Notes under the pieces: model-generated
What the model saw: only the letters and a program-made list of their open reading frames with translations
Database searches by the model: none
Told to the model about the DNA's origin: nothing
Assembly: GCA_018873225.1 (NCBI GenBank)
Contig: JAEILZ010000006.1
Location: forward strand, 3,472,001 to 3,536,000
Length of the DNA stretch: 64,000 nucleotides
From: [Phialemoniopsis] sp. UDSM-2020
Taxonomy: Eukaryota; Ascomycota; Sordariomycetes; Thyridiales; Thyridiaceae
Direction of reading: 5' to 3'
Part shown: piece after piece, positions 46,856-58,506 of the stretch
How the letters are laid out: the number at the start of each line of letters is the position of its first letter
Numbering within the stretch: the stretch's first letter is position 1
Position numbers and translations under genes: made by a program

Positions 46856-47964
46856 TTACAGGTCATTAGGGCAATGAGGCTTCTTTCCCTTCAACCCAGA
46901 TCTCATCAACTTGACGACATCATCTACTGTTGTTCCCCTCACTCTCCTGCGTGGCTGCTCTTGACCCAAATCTGTGTCTTCAGCGACAATTCGATACACC
47001 TCTGCGACCCCATTAAAGCTGGTAGAAGCATCAGTCAATCTGCGAAGGACTTGGCAAACACAAGGTCCTCAGGAGGATCAACTCACAGCCCTTGGTCAAA
47101 TCCTCCATCTTCTTTGACCATGGTCCCAATCTGCTGCATTTCATTTACCCAGCGATACGCCTTTGGAGGCATATCTATCAAACCCTTGTCTGCTATTCTC
47201 AGAGTTTGTGCATTGTATCTCTCCATATACTCGCGCAGCTGAGGCAAAACACCAAGGGTATCGGCTGTGACGAAGGACTGGATAGCCAAGGCGTAGAATC
47301 CTTTTGTGGTACTGGCGTAACACAGCTTAAGTCCGGATGCGGCGCCTATACGATTCGAAATGTGTTCGATGTTGAGAACCTTTGCAACGTCTTCATATGG
47401 TAGCTTCGTTGGGCCAGAGACAATGAGCGAGGGGCAGTTCCACCCAGTAGGTGCCTCGACCTTTTGGTATGGAACTCCACCAATGATGCCTCCGTCAATG
47501 AGAACAATGTTGGGATTGCCCTCAAGAAGGGCCTGCGTCTGGGCGGCCAGACCAGGTGATATGGCGTTGAGATCCAGATAGTAGAGAGGAGTCTGGCGAG
47601 CGGCCGGGGCACTGGGTGTCGCTTTCAACACACGTTGCGCCGTGTCTGACGCATCTCGGGGCGGTACAATGGAAAGCAAACAAGTTGACTGCCTGACCAA
47701 CTCATCGACAGAGGAGAGAAGCGTTATTCCGTTCGACAGAGCCCTTTCTTTGGTTTGCTCACTTTTGGCATCAGTATTTTGGCTAATCATGATGGGTGTT
47801 TTTGTGGTTGCTTGACCCCCCAAAGAGTGAGCCTGCATCACTTACCTCCTATCTTCTGCAAATGTTACAACTTTATAATTCTGACTCATAAGCACCTGAC
47901 CTATACCCAAGCCCATGTCACCAACCGATAGAATGCCGATCGTCAGTCTGGCTTGGTCGCTCAT
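46856..47964 (-). CDS. 6PGDH-like NAD(P) dehydrogenase with DUF1932 C-terminal domain
   Basis: This is an NAD(P)-dependent beta-hydroxyacid-dehydrogenase-type enzyme. Minus-strand exons are 47964-47846, 47761-47087 and 47018-46856, giving 318 residues. The Rossmann motif GILSVGDMGLGIGQ lies at about 10-23. LLSIVPP and YYLDLNAISPG match the family's strand and substrate loop, and DGGIIGG with SGLKLCYASTTKG is the helix bearing the catalytic Lys (GxxxKxxxxxxxKG form). The C-terminal DUF1932 part fits phosphogluconate-dehydrogenase-like proteins, whose substrates are mostly unassigned. It is divergent from a carboxylate transporter, so a hydroxy- or oxo-carboxylate substrate is inferred. Confidence 0.8.
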
Positions 47965-48896
47965 GGTTGAGTAGTGAATTGGAGCTAGTGTTTTAAATAT
48001 GTCAATCAATTGAACAGTGAAGTCTAGGCAACCAAATATTTTCCCTGGGGCTCAATCAATGTACGTTATCTCGATCGAACAAAGAGACGAGACGAGGGAC
48101 GAGAAGCGTTGGTGACAACCGTCAGACTGAAAATCAGTGGCTGATCTGGGTATCGAACGAACATATCGGAGCAAAAGTGAGGTACCACACGGTTGAAGAT
48201 GCCCCGAGCATTCTGGCAGGGGCCTACCTTTGCCACTCTTCCAAGATGCATCTCCGGGCGTGTTGGTGGGCAAAGTAAAGAACTTGCCGGGAAATGGCAT
48301 TCCGTCTCCGTTGAGCGGAGTGCCATATCAAGCGGATGATCCTTTTGCATCTAGTGGGGACTGTGTGGTACATCTTGTTATGCGCTTGTCTCTCTCGGGC
48401 GTTGCCGAGCGTCGATTACCTGGTTGGCAACCAAGCCCGGTTATCGGTCACTGCCAATCAGGAGACGTCTGTCTGCTAACCGTTACAAGGTACGCGAGGA
48501 GTTTCCTACAGTGACGGGATACAAAATCCGTCCTCAGTGAATTAGTCCTGGGGCAGTGGGGTAACCTTTCCATCTGGAAGCTCAACGTCCATTTGGAGCC
48601 GAAGCGATCCATGTAGCCTATCGCTGGCACAACGACCGAGTTGCGGGGCCCCGCATTCCGCCCTGCAATGGGGTCACCATTTCTTCTTGGGTTCTGCTAT
48701 ATACAGCCCAGGTTCGTCACTTGCTCCAGGCTCTGACATGGCATAGAAAGGTCAAGTACCCATTCAATACAGCCATAGACGGGCATGCAGATAGTCTATT
48801 GTTTTCACTGCGAATACCATCTATGACACTTGTCTCAATCAACCCTTTGGTCTCATCACCTTTGCTTTCGAACCAGCGCGGCACCAGGGTCACATC
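47965..48896. promoter_or_regulatory. Divergent promoter of dehydrogenase and carboxylate transporter
   Basis: These 932 bases lie between opposite start codons. The clearest element is the GC palindrome at 48642-48655, listed separately. No gene is seen. Confidence 0.4.
48642..48655. promoter_or_regulatory. Palindrome of two CreA-type sites
   Basis: TGCGGGGCCCCGCA is a perfect 14-base palindrome. Each arm contains GCGGGG, which fits the CreA consensus SYGGRG, so two facing repressor sites abut. It lies about 240 bases before the transporter ATG. Carbon catabolite repression of a Jen1-like transporter would be expected; binding here is inference. Confidence 0.5.
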
Positions 48897-50594
48897 ATGG
48901 GCTTCAAGGAAGAAGTTGCTAATTTCCCGAGGGAGATTGGCAAGGCATTCAAATTGAATCGAACCCAAGCTTTGATCTTCTTTACGGGTTGGTGGTGCTG
49001 GACGCTGAGCTCAATGCAATTCTATTTACTTCCTTACACCCAGCCGGCTGTGGCAGAGTCCCTAGGGGTGCCATCATCAAAGGTGGCTGAGGCTAACACA
49101 ACCTCTATGCTGTCTCGCGCCATAGGTGCTGCCATCTTTGGAGTAATCTCGGATCAGTATGGTCGTAAAGTCCCCCTGGTTATCGATCTCGTTTTGATGG
49201 CCGTCTGTACTCTCGGCACCGGCTTTGTCAAGACATATGGGCAATTGATAGCAGCACGCTTCCTTTTTGGTGAGGATGTCCTGACAAATCTCGTGTCCAG
49301 GCTAGACTGACCGAACTTCCTAGGTATGACGTATGGTGCCATGTATGGGGTTACAATGGCTGCTGTTCTTGAAGCAGTTCCTCGGGAGACTCGAGGTGTC
49401 GTTGCAGGCTTCACTCAGCAGGGGTTTGGTGCAGGCAACATGCTTGCATCGGGCTTTCACCTCGCCATGCGTGCGTACCGACTGGTCCTTGAGGCATTAG
49501 ACTCTTGACTAACAATTCTCTTCTCGAACTGCTAGACAACTATGGCTGGCGGGCGCTATATTTTCTTGGTGCCGGCCTCAATGTCACTGCCATTGCCTTG
49601 CGGCTGCTGTGCCCAGAGTACTCGGTTGGTTCGGAAGCAGAACGAGAAGACGCGAGGATTGTCGAGACACCAGTAGAAGACCGCGACAGGTCCAACACCA
49701 AATCCGCTACACTGTCATTCTGGGTCAAATTTCGCTTCGCCATTACCCGTCACTGGCCAATCTTCATATACTGCACCTTACTTACTGCATGTTTCAACAC
49801 CCTTGGTCACGGACATATGGATGTATTTCCAACTTTCCTTGAGAAGCAGCGTGGTCTAAGCATTCACAACGAGACGTACGTCACTATCATTCTTCAATTT
49901 GGAGGTATCCTCGGCGGCGTCATAGGCGGGTACCTGTGTCGGTACAGCCCTAAATGGGTACCCTTTGGCTTCGCTATCTCACTCGGCCCTTTACTGCCAT
50001 CAATCATACTGCCGCTCAAGTGGCAGTCTCTAGCTGCTGGTTCCTTCTTCTTCGAATTCAGCTACGGTGCTGCTATCGGAACAATCGGCAACATTCTGCA
50101 AATGGTGTGCCCTCATCCAGGCATTCGGGCGGCCTTTGGAGGTGTCACATACAACCTGGGCAATGCCATCTCCTCGGTGGCCCCGACGATCGAAACAAGA
50201 TTGGGCGATCAGCTGCCGACGAGCGAGGGCATCCCGGATTACGGTCGCATTATATTGATCCTTGGTGGAATAGTACGTACTGCCTATATTCCCCAATCAT
50301 GCTACGCAAATCTAAGTCATTCCACAATAGATGATCGGTCTGCTTTCACTAACCTTAGCCTGCATGCCTATTGGAAGCATAAACATGGACTGGGATAGAG
50401 AAGACCCCAACCAGGTAATTCCTGCCCATGAGCTGCCCGCCAAGACGGCTGGAACCGCTGTGGATGGGATCGAGCCAGCCCGTGACATCGAACACAGCCC
50501 AGTACCAAAGCACAGCGGGAATGGCGGCGATTCCGAATTCATTGAGATGGCTCAGGCTCAACGACAGGTCGCGACGGCCCATACATCCATCTAG
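48897..50594 (+). CDS. Jen1-like carboxylate transporter (MFS, SHS family)
   Basis: This plasma-membrane proton symporter takes up mono- or dicarboxylates. Four exons are 48897-49269, 49324-49470, 49536-50272 and 50331-50594, giving 506 residues; all junctions keep frame (FLFG to MTYGAMYG, and LGGI to MIGLLS). The sialate:H+ symporter layout is clear: an N-terminal amphipathic segment, FFTGWWCWTLSSMQFYLLP in TM1, motif A as GVISDQYGRKVPL, the TQQGFGAGNMLA loop and about 12 hydrophobic segments. The NxxSxxHxxD motif of Jen1 is not obvious, so substrate preference is uncertain. The cytosolic tail is acidic. The catabolic genes nearby make it the likely uptake step. Confidence 0.85.
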
Positions 50595-51245
50595 TGGAAT
50601 CGCTGTCTGGACTCAAACCCAGAGACTTGTTTTTTTTTTTAGTGCGATAGGAAGAGATGGGCTTTTGGACCGTTGTGAGAGCAATGTATGGCTCTGCCAT
50701 GGATTGCTTGGCATGTCTGCGAGTACGATTCCGTTGAGCAAGGGGCGGCTCGAGCGCCGGGACAGTATGTCCAGTATCACATATTAAGGAGGACAGACGC
50801 TCGCCTAGACTTGATGTTGGACGAAATCAAAGACAATGTAGTTACTGAGTTGTTTCTTATTAGACACTGATATGGCATAGCGTATTGAATATGACTGGGA
50901 GATGTGACATGTTGGTAATGCGTGTTGTCTAAGTGCTCCAAGAGGTATCATAATTGCGATGTCTCTGTCGTACTCCATGCAAACTACAAAATCAAAGACC
51001 CAAATACTAACCTCACATTTCTGGTGGGACCAAGTACAATTAAAAGCCGAGCTAAAGAATCAAGTATCCCAAGGACAGCCGCTATATATATTGACCATTC
51101 AATCATGCATGTTGGCGAGGCGTTGCCTTGTCAATTTCAGTAGCTCCTGGATGCTGAGTCTCTCTATTTATTTGGTGATGGGTAATCTGCAGCTATGGTG
51201 TTCGGAAGTCGTATTGGAAACTCTTGTCCTTGTTGAATTGTTGAA
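50595..51245. other. Convergent intergenic, no gene seen
   Basis: These are the 3' flanks of the transporter and the quinone oxidoreductase. Only short frames occur. Confidence 0.45.
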
Positions 51246-52455
51246 TTAAACCTTGACATTGCAGATCAGCTTTCCCGCATGTGTGTTTGATTCCATCTTC
51301 TTGTGCGCCCTGCCAATCTCTGACCAGTCAAATACCTCATCTACAGTGACCTTTAGCTCACCGCTGGCAAAATGAGGGAGAGCCTTCTCAACCACAACGT
51401 CACGCAGCTGCTTCTGATAGTCGGCAGCACGAGTACGGAGTGTGGTGGCCATGACCCAAAGCCGTTTGTTCATCAAGTCTCGGAAGCTGAACTTTTCGAC
51501 GATTGCGCCACTCATCGTGGCCACGATCACGATCCGCCCCTCCATGGCCGCCGCCGCCGTCGTGCGGTGCCAGTGAGATTGGCCCACGAGATCGATGATT
51601 AGCTCGACGCCCTTGCCATCAGTCTCTCGCTTGATCACCTCGGCGAAGTCATCGTTGCCGCATGTGCGGTAGTTGATGGCAAAGTCGGCTCCAAGGGATG
51701 TACACAGCGTGCACTTGTCGTCGCTGCCCGCCGTGACAAATATCTTGTTCGCGCCTCCCGCACGGGCGACTTGGATAGCGGCTTGGCCGACTCCGGAGGA
51801 GCCGGCATGGATGAGCACGGACTGGCCTGGTTGCAAGCCACCAACAAGATGGAGGGCTTGTACGGCAGTAAAATACGTCTAGCTCAATCAGTCTTGTGCA
51901 AGATACCAAGGGTGAACGGCAACGGATCTAAACCAACTTCTGGAAAGCCCGCGGCTGTTTCGAAACTCATGCCTTCGGGCATATGCATGAGCATGTCTTC
52001 GGAGACAGAGATCTTCTCCGCATACTATGGACGTTTGACTGGATTAGAGCCCCCTCATTCAGCGATGAAATGGTTCGACTCACAGCACCTCCATATGCAA
52101 GACCGAAGCAACGTTGCCCAACCTTGAAGTCTGATTTACCTACGTGAAATTCTCACGTGAGTCGAATAAGAACTTGTGACACGGCCAGCCTCAAGAGGAT
52201 GACAACGATGTGCTTACATTTGGGCCCCAAGGCTTCCACAAGACCGCTAAACTCGACTCCGAGGATGTTGCCAGATTCGGGTAGTAATTTGTAGGGGTAT
52301 TTATCTTCTCGCTGCATGATATCCATGCGATTGAGCCCAAAGGAATGTATCTTGACTAAAACACGGTTGTCGGTCGCTCGGGGATCCGGTACATCATCCT
52401 CGATGAAGAAGTTGTCGGCACTCCCCTTGCCGCCTCTGATGCCAACTGCCTTCAT
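51246..52455 (-). CDS. NADPH:quinone oxidoreductase-like MDR enzyme
   Basis: This is a medium-chain reductase of the PIG3/QOR group. Minus-strand exons are 52455-52218, 52139-52084, 52024-51938 and 51878-51246, giving 337 residues. Joined exons read LGPKCKSDFKVGQRCFGLAYGGA and FPETYFTAVQAL. The GroES-like domain has FGLNRMDIMQRE and the Rossmann domain has HAGSSGVGQAAIQVA, the AxxGVG motif of quinone reductases. No zinc ligands are present. It probably reduces quinones or enones with NADPH. It sits between the Jen1-like transporter and the cluster's Zn2Cys6 gene on the same strand as the latter. A role in the same pathway is inferred. Confidence 0.83.
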
Positions 52456-52993
52456 TTTCGTGATCTCTATACGACTAGAACTCTTAGCTTTGCGAAGACT
52501 TTCTGGGAAATGGAAGTGTTACAAGGCACACTTATTCGTTGTCGAAGCCACGAGATCTAAGAGGATGATCTGTAGTATGATTGGTCTCTTGTTGGGAGGA
52601 ATGTCAATTCCCGGACCCGATCAATCTACTCGGACATTGGAGGTTGACCAAAACAAGCCCTTGGACAATGGTGTGCCGACTTCCCGCAGGATGCGGAGTA
52701 GTTACGCCATCCCTCTAGGAAGAACAGTGCTGATTGTGGAGTTCTACGGAGTGCCACATTCCGCCCCGAGTTGTGGCCCGAGTTGATCCGTTTGTCACGT
52801 TTGCCGGTCAGAGGACGCCTCCAAATTCCGCTGAACTTCTTCATCCACAAGAGCGTCCATCGCAGTCAATATACCTGACACAGTCGCCACTAAGAAGTTC
52901 GTAATGCAATCTTGAAGACGTGCTAAGTATTATAATAAATGGCGTCTTGCCGCATCAATTCAACCCTATCCAATCCAATATGCAGTATTACGC
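52456..52993. other. Intergenic, no gene seen
   Basis: This is the promoter of the quinone oxidoreductase and the 3' flank of the regulator. No specific element stood out. Confidence 0.4.
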
Positions 52994-55441
52994 TCACTCT
53001 TGTCCCACGCCGATGTTGTTCTCGTGAATACCAAACATCGAAAGAGACAGATTCTCGTTCATGAATCCAAACAATAGGTCTTGCCCGGGGACACACAGTT
53101 CCTGAAATGGTTGCATCGGCGCGAGGTCATCGAAGATCGGCGACGCGTCAGAGAATTGCCACAGATTGCCCAAACCTTGATCAGGGCCAGCAAATCGAAA
53201 CTCTTTTGGCAATCAATGACATAGTCAGTACAGGGTAGGCGGGGATTTATAAGGAAAGAGAGAATCTGGCACATGAGATGGGACGAGCTGGGACTCACTT
53301 GATGATTCTTGTACTCCTTTAGCAGCCATGAGTTTGCGAACAATGCGCGCAGTGTCTGCAGCTCCTGAATTCGGCACGGCCAATTCGTCGAGGCAGCTCA
53401 AGCTCGCTGCAAGTAATGAAGACGTTTCTTCAAAAGCGCCTCTGTCGCTACCGGCGGCGAGAGACGCAGCATTTAGCACGTGAATGGTGCAAGCCACGTA
53501 AACGGCATAACTAAGTAGGTAGCTAGATCTGCGCAACGGATATATAGACCGATAGCTGAGCGCGAGACTGGTGATGTTTCGGGCCGCAGCTGTACATCTT
53601 TTCCATGAAAAGGCCGACTTTTGGAGTGGGTGGCCGCTACTGGTCTCAGTGCTCACCGCAGGCCTTGAAGGTTTAGGAGTGTCTACCGCTGGAGGGGCGA
53701 TGAAAGGGCGATGTAGTAGTATGACGAGTGAGTGGTACGTTGTGAGGAGAATGATACGATTTGGGGCGACCGGTGTGGACAGCTGTGTGGGAGGATTTGT
53801 CCAAGGCTCGTAGCAGAGGTGGGACGGCAAAGCCTGATACCAGCCACGCAGGTCATTGTCGAGTGGGCGGACCTCATTCGAGATTTTTCGGGCCGTTGCT
53901 CCCACAAAGTAGATTTTGTTGATTATGCGAGTCATGATCTTGGAGAGGAGGCACAATTGCTGAAAGACACTGACCGAATATGTCAGAGGTGCCGCTCCGG
54001 ACGTCATTACCAGGCGTGCCGGATCTGAGATCATTGGATCTTGATAGGGCTCCCATGCCTCGAGCTCCTCGAACGTGTCGAGAAAGTCTCGTGAGACACG
54101 CGCATCGCGAAGTCTGATTGTAGGTGGTCGTCCAAGGTACAGACTCTGGAGTTTCTCGCAGATAAAAGCGCCCCAGAATACGCGCCGCCTAATCTCCACC
54201 TCCTCGGCGTTGAACTTGCTGACCCCGCGGGAGTCGAGATGCAGCCCGAGATCGTAGACCATCCTCAGGGCATATCCGGTGTACAGCCATCCTTTACTAA
54301 TCTTGCCTCGGGCGATGAAAGTTGACCCGAGCATGAGTAGTGCGATGACAGTAGGTATCTGCGACTGGCTAAGTAGCCCTTCGCGGAGCAAAAGATCGTC
54401 ACACCGCACAAAGAACCGTTGGCCGGCTGTTTCCGCATCTCCTGGATCCTCTCGCACTTCGAGTCGCTCTGAAAACTTGGATGCACAGGCGAAGACGGCA
54501 TATAGCAAGAGGTCAGAGCAGTATGGACCACCATCTACAAGTTCCCGCATAAAAGCCGGTCGGTATGTCAACAAGAAAGTGTGGTGTTGTCGACTCCAAT
54601 GGAGTTCGAGAAGATGTAATGCCAGTTCCGCCGGGATGCCCCGTATGGAAGTCAATTGACGCAGTCGATACTCGCGCTGCCTCTCCAATGCTGCATTAGC
54701 AACGAGTTGGTATCGTAGAGACTCTGTAGGCTCATTCAATGGCACGGAGATAGAGTAATGAGGTGCCGTTGCTCCGCGCGCTGAAGTGTTGACACCGATG
54801 ACAGACGACGAGGTGAACAAGGCATCGTTCTCCTGGTGGATACCGCCAGTCACTGCATACCTGGCTGAGCTGTCATCGTAATCGTCGTCGCTAGAAGACC
54901 CGCCTTGGTCGTAAGACTCCGTGTCCGGCTCGACACTTCCGTTATCATGCTCCGGGACATCACCGGTGTCCTCGACAGCGTGTTCAACGAGAATAGGTCT
55001 CTCCGGGCTAGGCCGCAGGCATTCAGCATGGCTGGGACCTCTCCACGGTACGCCTTCTTGTGGTCCTTGGGCGGTACTGGACCAGGGTCTCTGAGGTGGC
55101 GTTGAGGCTGCTGTGTTGCGTGAATCGGCGAGTGCGATGCGGCCATCCCTGAGTATCAGAGAATCGAGTAACACTTGCCTTTCGACTTCGGCTGCGGTTT
55201 TTAGACGGCAAAGCGCATCTTCCAATACAGACTTCTCATCCCGGAGAGAATTAATCAGCGCCGCAGATGGACGTTGCTTATGGGGTCCTTTGTGGTAGAT
55301 GCAAGACCTGTCATTGCGGCGACATGGGCCACATGTGGGCTTGACGGTGTCACACTTGATCTTCCGTCTACGACAGAACTCGCACGCCCGAACCATGTTG
55401 GACAAGTTCCGAGCTTCTGCGATCTCTGCATGTCGAGCCAC
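52994..55441 (-). CDS. Zn2Cys6 transcription factor, probable catabolic cluster regulator
   Basis: This is a nuclear regulator of 783 residues in two minus-strand exons, 55441-53299 and 53202-52994; the 96-base intron joins SS-K-FRFAG in frame. Without splicing the frame ends 26 codons later. The zinc cluster is at residues 20-47, C-x2-C-x6-C-x6-C-x2-C-x6-C, followed by the basic linker HKGPHKQRP and a coiled-coil-like helix (LRDEKSVLEDALCRLKTAAE). A Ser/Asp-rich spacer precedes the Fungal_trans domain around residues 240-560, with GYALRMVYDLGLHLDSRG and RRRVFWGAFICEKLQSLYLGR. The C-terminus has an aromatic-acidic tail. It is divergent from the first amidohydrolase, with a CGG inverted repeat between them. 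Confidence 0.87.
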
Positions 55442-55923
55442 CGTGATCCGTAAGTCGACGGGTCAGCTCCTAGACATGGTTGTGATGGATGAAAGCCTAG
55501 GTTCTCTTGAGCTACCACTACCTAGATGCCTATCCTCTGCTCACGACGAATCCTACTGATCTACCCCTCACTTGCTGGGGCGAATGTGGGGAGAGTCGAC
55601 TGCCCCATGGGCGATCAGCGCTGATGACTTGAAATCGGTGTCTCCTTAGAGGTCGACCCCCGGCTCTAACGGCGCAGAGCTCGGCCCACAGCGGTACCCA
55701 TAATACCTTTCTCGATGATCACCAAACCACGGACGGAATGAAACTTTCCGCTTCGCTCCGCCTGCTTCCGTAGTGAGCCGCATACCACATAGCTAGTCAA
55801 GTGACGAAATAACACCGTGCGGCTACAAGATCTTACATGTTTACAAAACCCATCAACTCTTCACTAACAATTGCAGTTCTGTACTAGTGACTACAACACT
55901 TTGTGCTGAAATCTCACAACATA
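55442..55923. promoter_or_regulatory. Divergent promoter, Zn2Cys6 gene and amidohydrolase
   Basis: These 482 bases separate opposite starts. CGGAA at 55734-55738 and TTCCG at 55746-55750 form an inverted repeat (CGG-N11-CCG), a typical Zn2Cys6 operator form. ACGGACGGA at 55729-55737 overlaps it and recurs upstream of the second amidohydrolase. Confidence 0.45.
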
Positions 55924-56850
55924 ATGGCGTGTAGACCGACAGCCGGTGGTTTCTCGAAGACACCCGGTTGGCTTGATTGGTACGACCAGCCAAGCAAGCC
56001 GACATTCAAGCTACCCGATGGAGCCATAGACTCTCATTGTCACGTCTTCGGACACGGGGACAAGTACCCTTACTCGCCGGATCGAAAATATACGCCCTGC
56101 GACGCATCACAGGAGCAGCTGTTTGCTCTTCGCGACCACCTCGGCTTCAGCCGCAACGTCATCGTTCAAGCAACATGTCATGGAGACGACAACCGTGCCT
56201 TGGTTGATGCCTGCCGCGCCTCGGGTGGCCGGGCTAGGGGTGTCGCGACTGTGAAACGAACAATCAGTGATGACGCGTTACAACAGCTACATGACGCGGG
56301 CATCAGGGGGGTCCGCTTCAACTTTGTCAAACGGCTGGTGGACTTCACGCCGAAAGAGGAACTCGAGGAGATTGCTCACCGTGTCTCGAAGCTAGGTTGG
56401 CATGTGGTCGTGTACTTTGAGGCTGCTGATCTGCCCGATCTGTGGGACTTCTTTGATGAACTCCCTACCGCGATCGTCATTGATCATATGGGCCGGCCAG
56501 ACGTCACAAGCTCTGTGGATGGGCCGGAGTTTGTCTTATTCAGGAAGTTCGTACGTGAGCGCGCGAATACCTACGTCAAAGTTACTTGCCCAGAGAGACT
56601 ATCAAAGTGCGGTCCGTGGGCCTTGGATGGCGAGAGGAGCGCCTACCGTGACGTGCTGCCCTTCGCGCGGACGATCGTTGAAGAATTCCCCGATCGGGTT
56701 CTATGGGGAACAGACTGGCCACATCCAAATCTGAAGAGCCATGTACCGGATGATGGTTTGCTGGTGGATCTCATCCCGAGCATTGCGCCGACGCCAGAGT
56801 TGCAGCAGAAGTTGTTGGCAGATAACCCGATGAGACTCTACTGGTCATAA
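55924..56850 (+). CDS. LigI-like amidohydrolase (2-pyrone-4,6-dicarboxylate lactonase family)
   Basis: This is a TIM-barrel hydrolase of the amidohydrolase_2 family, 308 residues, single exon. The ATG at 55924 (ATAATGGCG) is preferred over an in-frame one seven codons upstream. DSHCHVFG gives the N-terminal HxH; VIDHMGRPD carries the third His; LWGTDWPHPN carries the Asp of the last strand. This set matches LigI, which opens the lactone 2-pyrone-4,6-dicarboxylate to 4-oxalomesaconate. The N-terminal PSKPTFKLPDGAIDSHCHVFG region is especially LigI-like. The true substrate in fungi may be another lactone. It is followed by a related gene on the same strand and divergent from the regulator. Confidence 0.87.
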   Translation: MACRPTAGGFSKTPGWLDWYDQPSKPTFKLPDGAIDSHCHVFGHGDKYPYSPDRKYTPCDASQEQLFALRDHLGFSRNVIVQATCHGDDNRALVDACRASGGRARGVATVKRTISDDALQQLHDAGIRGVRFNFVKRLVDFTPKEELEEIAHRVSKLGWHVVVYFEAADLPDLWDFFDELPTAIVIDHMGRPDVTSSVDGPEFVLFRKFVRERANTYVKVTCPERLSKCGPWALDGERSAYRDVLPFARTIVEEFPDRVLWGTDWPHPNLKSHVPDDGLLVDLIPSIAPTPELQQKLLADNPMRLYWS

Positions 56851-57532
56851 TTACATAAAGAAACGGGATGATTACTAAGGCCACTCATCGTAAACTCGAT
56901 AGCTCTAATATGCAATGAAGGTAGCGTTCAACACGAGTGGTAAATGATCTAATCGAAGACCTAGTCGGTCGGTACAGTGCGCATACTTGCATAAAGAGGC
57001 TTAAGAAGGAGAGAACCAACCTTGCGCAAGATGCATTTTCTTGCCTAGTCACTGAACGAAACCCAGGAATAGGCTATGCAAGAAAATAACTGCAGTAAAC
57101 CCCAAACAACGGTTTGGGGGTGACAGGAATTAGAACTTCGTTGAAGGCGATCATCTAGCACATTCGTTGGATACGGAGATCTTTCCTTATTAAGACATCA
57201 TGTACGCAACTCAAGAACGCAACTTGGTACTGACAGGGTAACTAGCAACGGAATTTCGAGGCCGCGCCCTGGAAACCCCGCGACCCACAAGTCATTATGC
57301 TACGGACGGAGTTTTGCTTTCTACCGCTGATGGAAAAGATCTCTACGGAACCCATTAACCGCTGACTTGACGGCACGAACAGATCCGGTACTTTGGTACT
57401 GCTGATTCTGTCATAATACAGCTTTCACTAGATCGGTAAAAGATAGAGTTCAGTGTCGACATCGACCAAAGGCATGCCAAGAGCTTGCAGAGCACACAAC
57501 ATCCTTGGCGAACCGGTAGAATTCCTCTTACA
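56851..57532. other. Intergenic, promoter of second amidohydrolase
   Basis: No gene is seen. ACGGACGGA at 57302-57310 repeats the nine bases found at 55729-55737 upstream of the first amidohydrolase, a possible shared regulator site. Confidence 0.4.
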
Positions 57533-58506
57533 ATGGCAAATAATCTGGTTCCCAAGGGCTCCTGGGACACCCACATCCATGTTTTCACGCCCGAAAAGTA
57601 CCCGTACGGTCTGCCGCGCTCGTACACGCCTCGGAGTGCCGGACTTGACGAGTACCCATTCTCGGAGACGGGCTGCGAAAACATCCTCGTTGTACAAGCT
57701 ACTGTGCAGGGTTCCAGTCCTGCGCCTGTCCTGGATGTGCTGAAGTCACCGCTCCCTCCAGGCTGTGCCAAAGCCCGCGGCCTCTGTACCATCGACTTGG
57801 AAACAACGACGGATGAAGAATTGGACCGTCTGCACGCTGCCGGCTTCCGAGGCATCCGTCTCCACGAAGTGTCCTGGGGCCACGGTGAGCAGAAAGGCGC
57901 AGATGCTATTCGCCACAAAATACAATCTGCAGCTGCCATAGTTGCACGTCTTGGCTGGATCGTAGATGTGTTCACAGACATCAAGACATGGGCAAGCATG
58001 GAGAACATGATCCGCACCCAGATTGACTCGCGAGTCCTCCTGGTGGCTGACCACTGTGGTGGCGCATTTCCGGGTCAAGAGAATCTGGAAGCCTTTTCCA
58101 CGTTTCTTGACTTGATACGAGAGGGCAAACTCTATGTTAAGCTGTCGGGCTTCGAGCGTCTTTATCATGGCCACGACGTCGGCTTTAAAGCCATGGCGCC
58201 CATTGTGAAGGCAATTGTTACTTCTGGGCCGAAACAGGTTATGTTTGGATCAGGTATGAGGAACTGAAGGAGGAGCTTCGGCACAGTCCTCTACACATCT
58301 ATCTGCTGACACTTTCCACAGATTGGCCCCATACGCAACTTGGAGTAACGCGTGTTGGGAAATCAGACGAACAGCGGCTGACTGACATCGAAGGGTTCCG
58401 AGACGTACCGACTTTGGTTCATATCCAGACTCTCCGAAGTTGGATTTCGGACGACACGGTTTGGCACGATCTTTGGGTTACCAATCCCACCAGGCTGTTT
58501 CAATGA
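57533..58506 (+). CDS. Second LigI-like amidohydrolase
   Basis: This is an amidohydrolase_2 family protein of 301 residues in two exons, 57533-58253 and 58322-58506. The intron splits the GD codon of FGSDWPH, and splicing restores this essential motif. SWDTHIHVFTPEKYPYG gives the HxH; VADHCGGAF matches the third His strand; KLSGFERL is a family motif. It is about as long as LigI but clearly diverged from the neighbour at 55924, for example in the C-terminal half (HIQTLRSWISDDTVWHDLWVTNPTRLF). It probably hydrolyses a related lactone or acyl intermediate one step apart. The ATG follows a leader without in-frame coding support. Confidence 0.85.
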
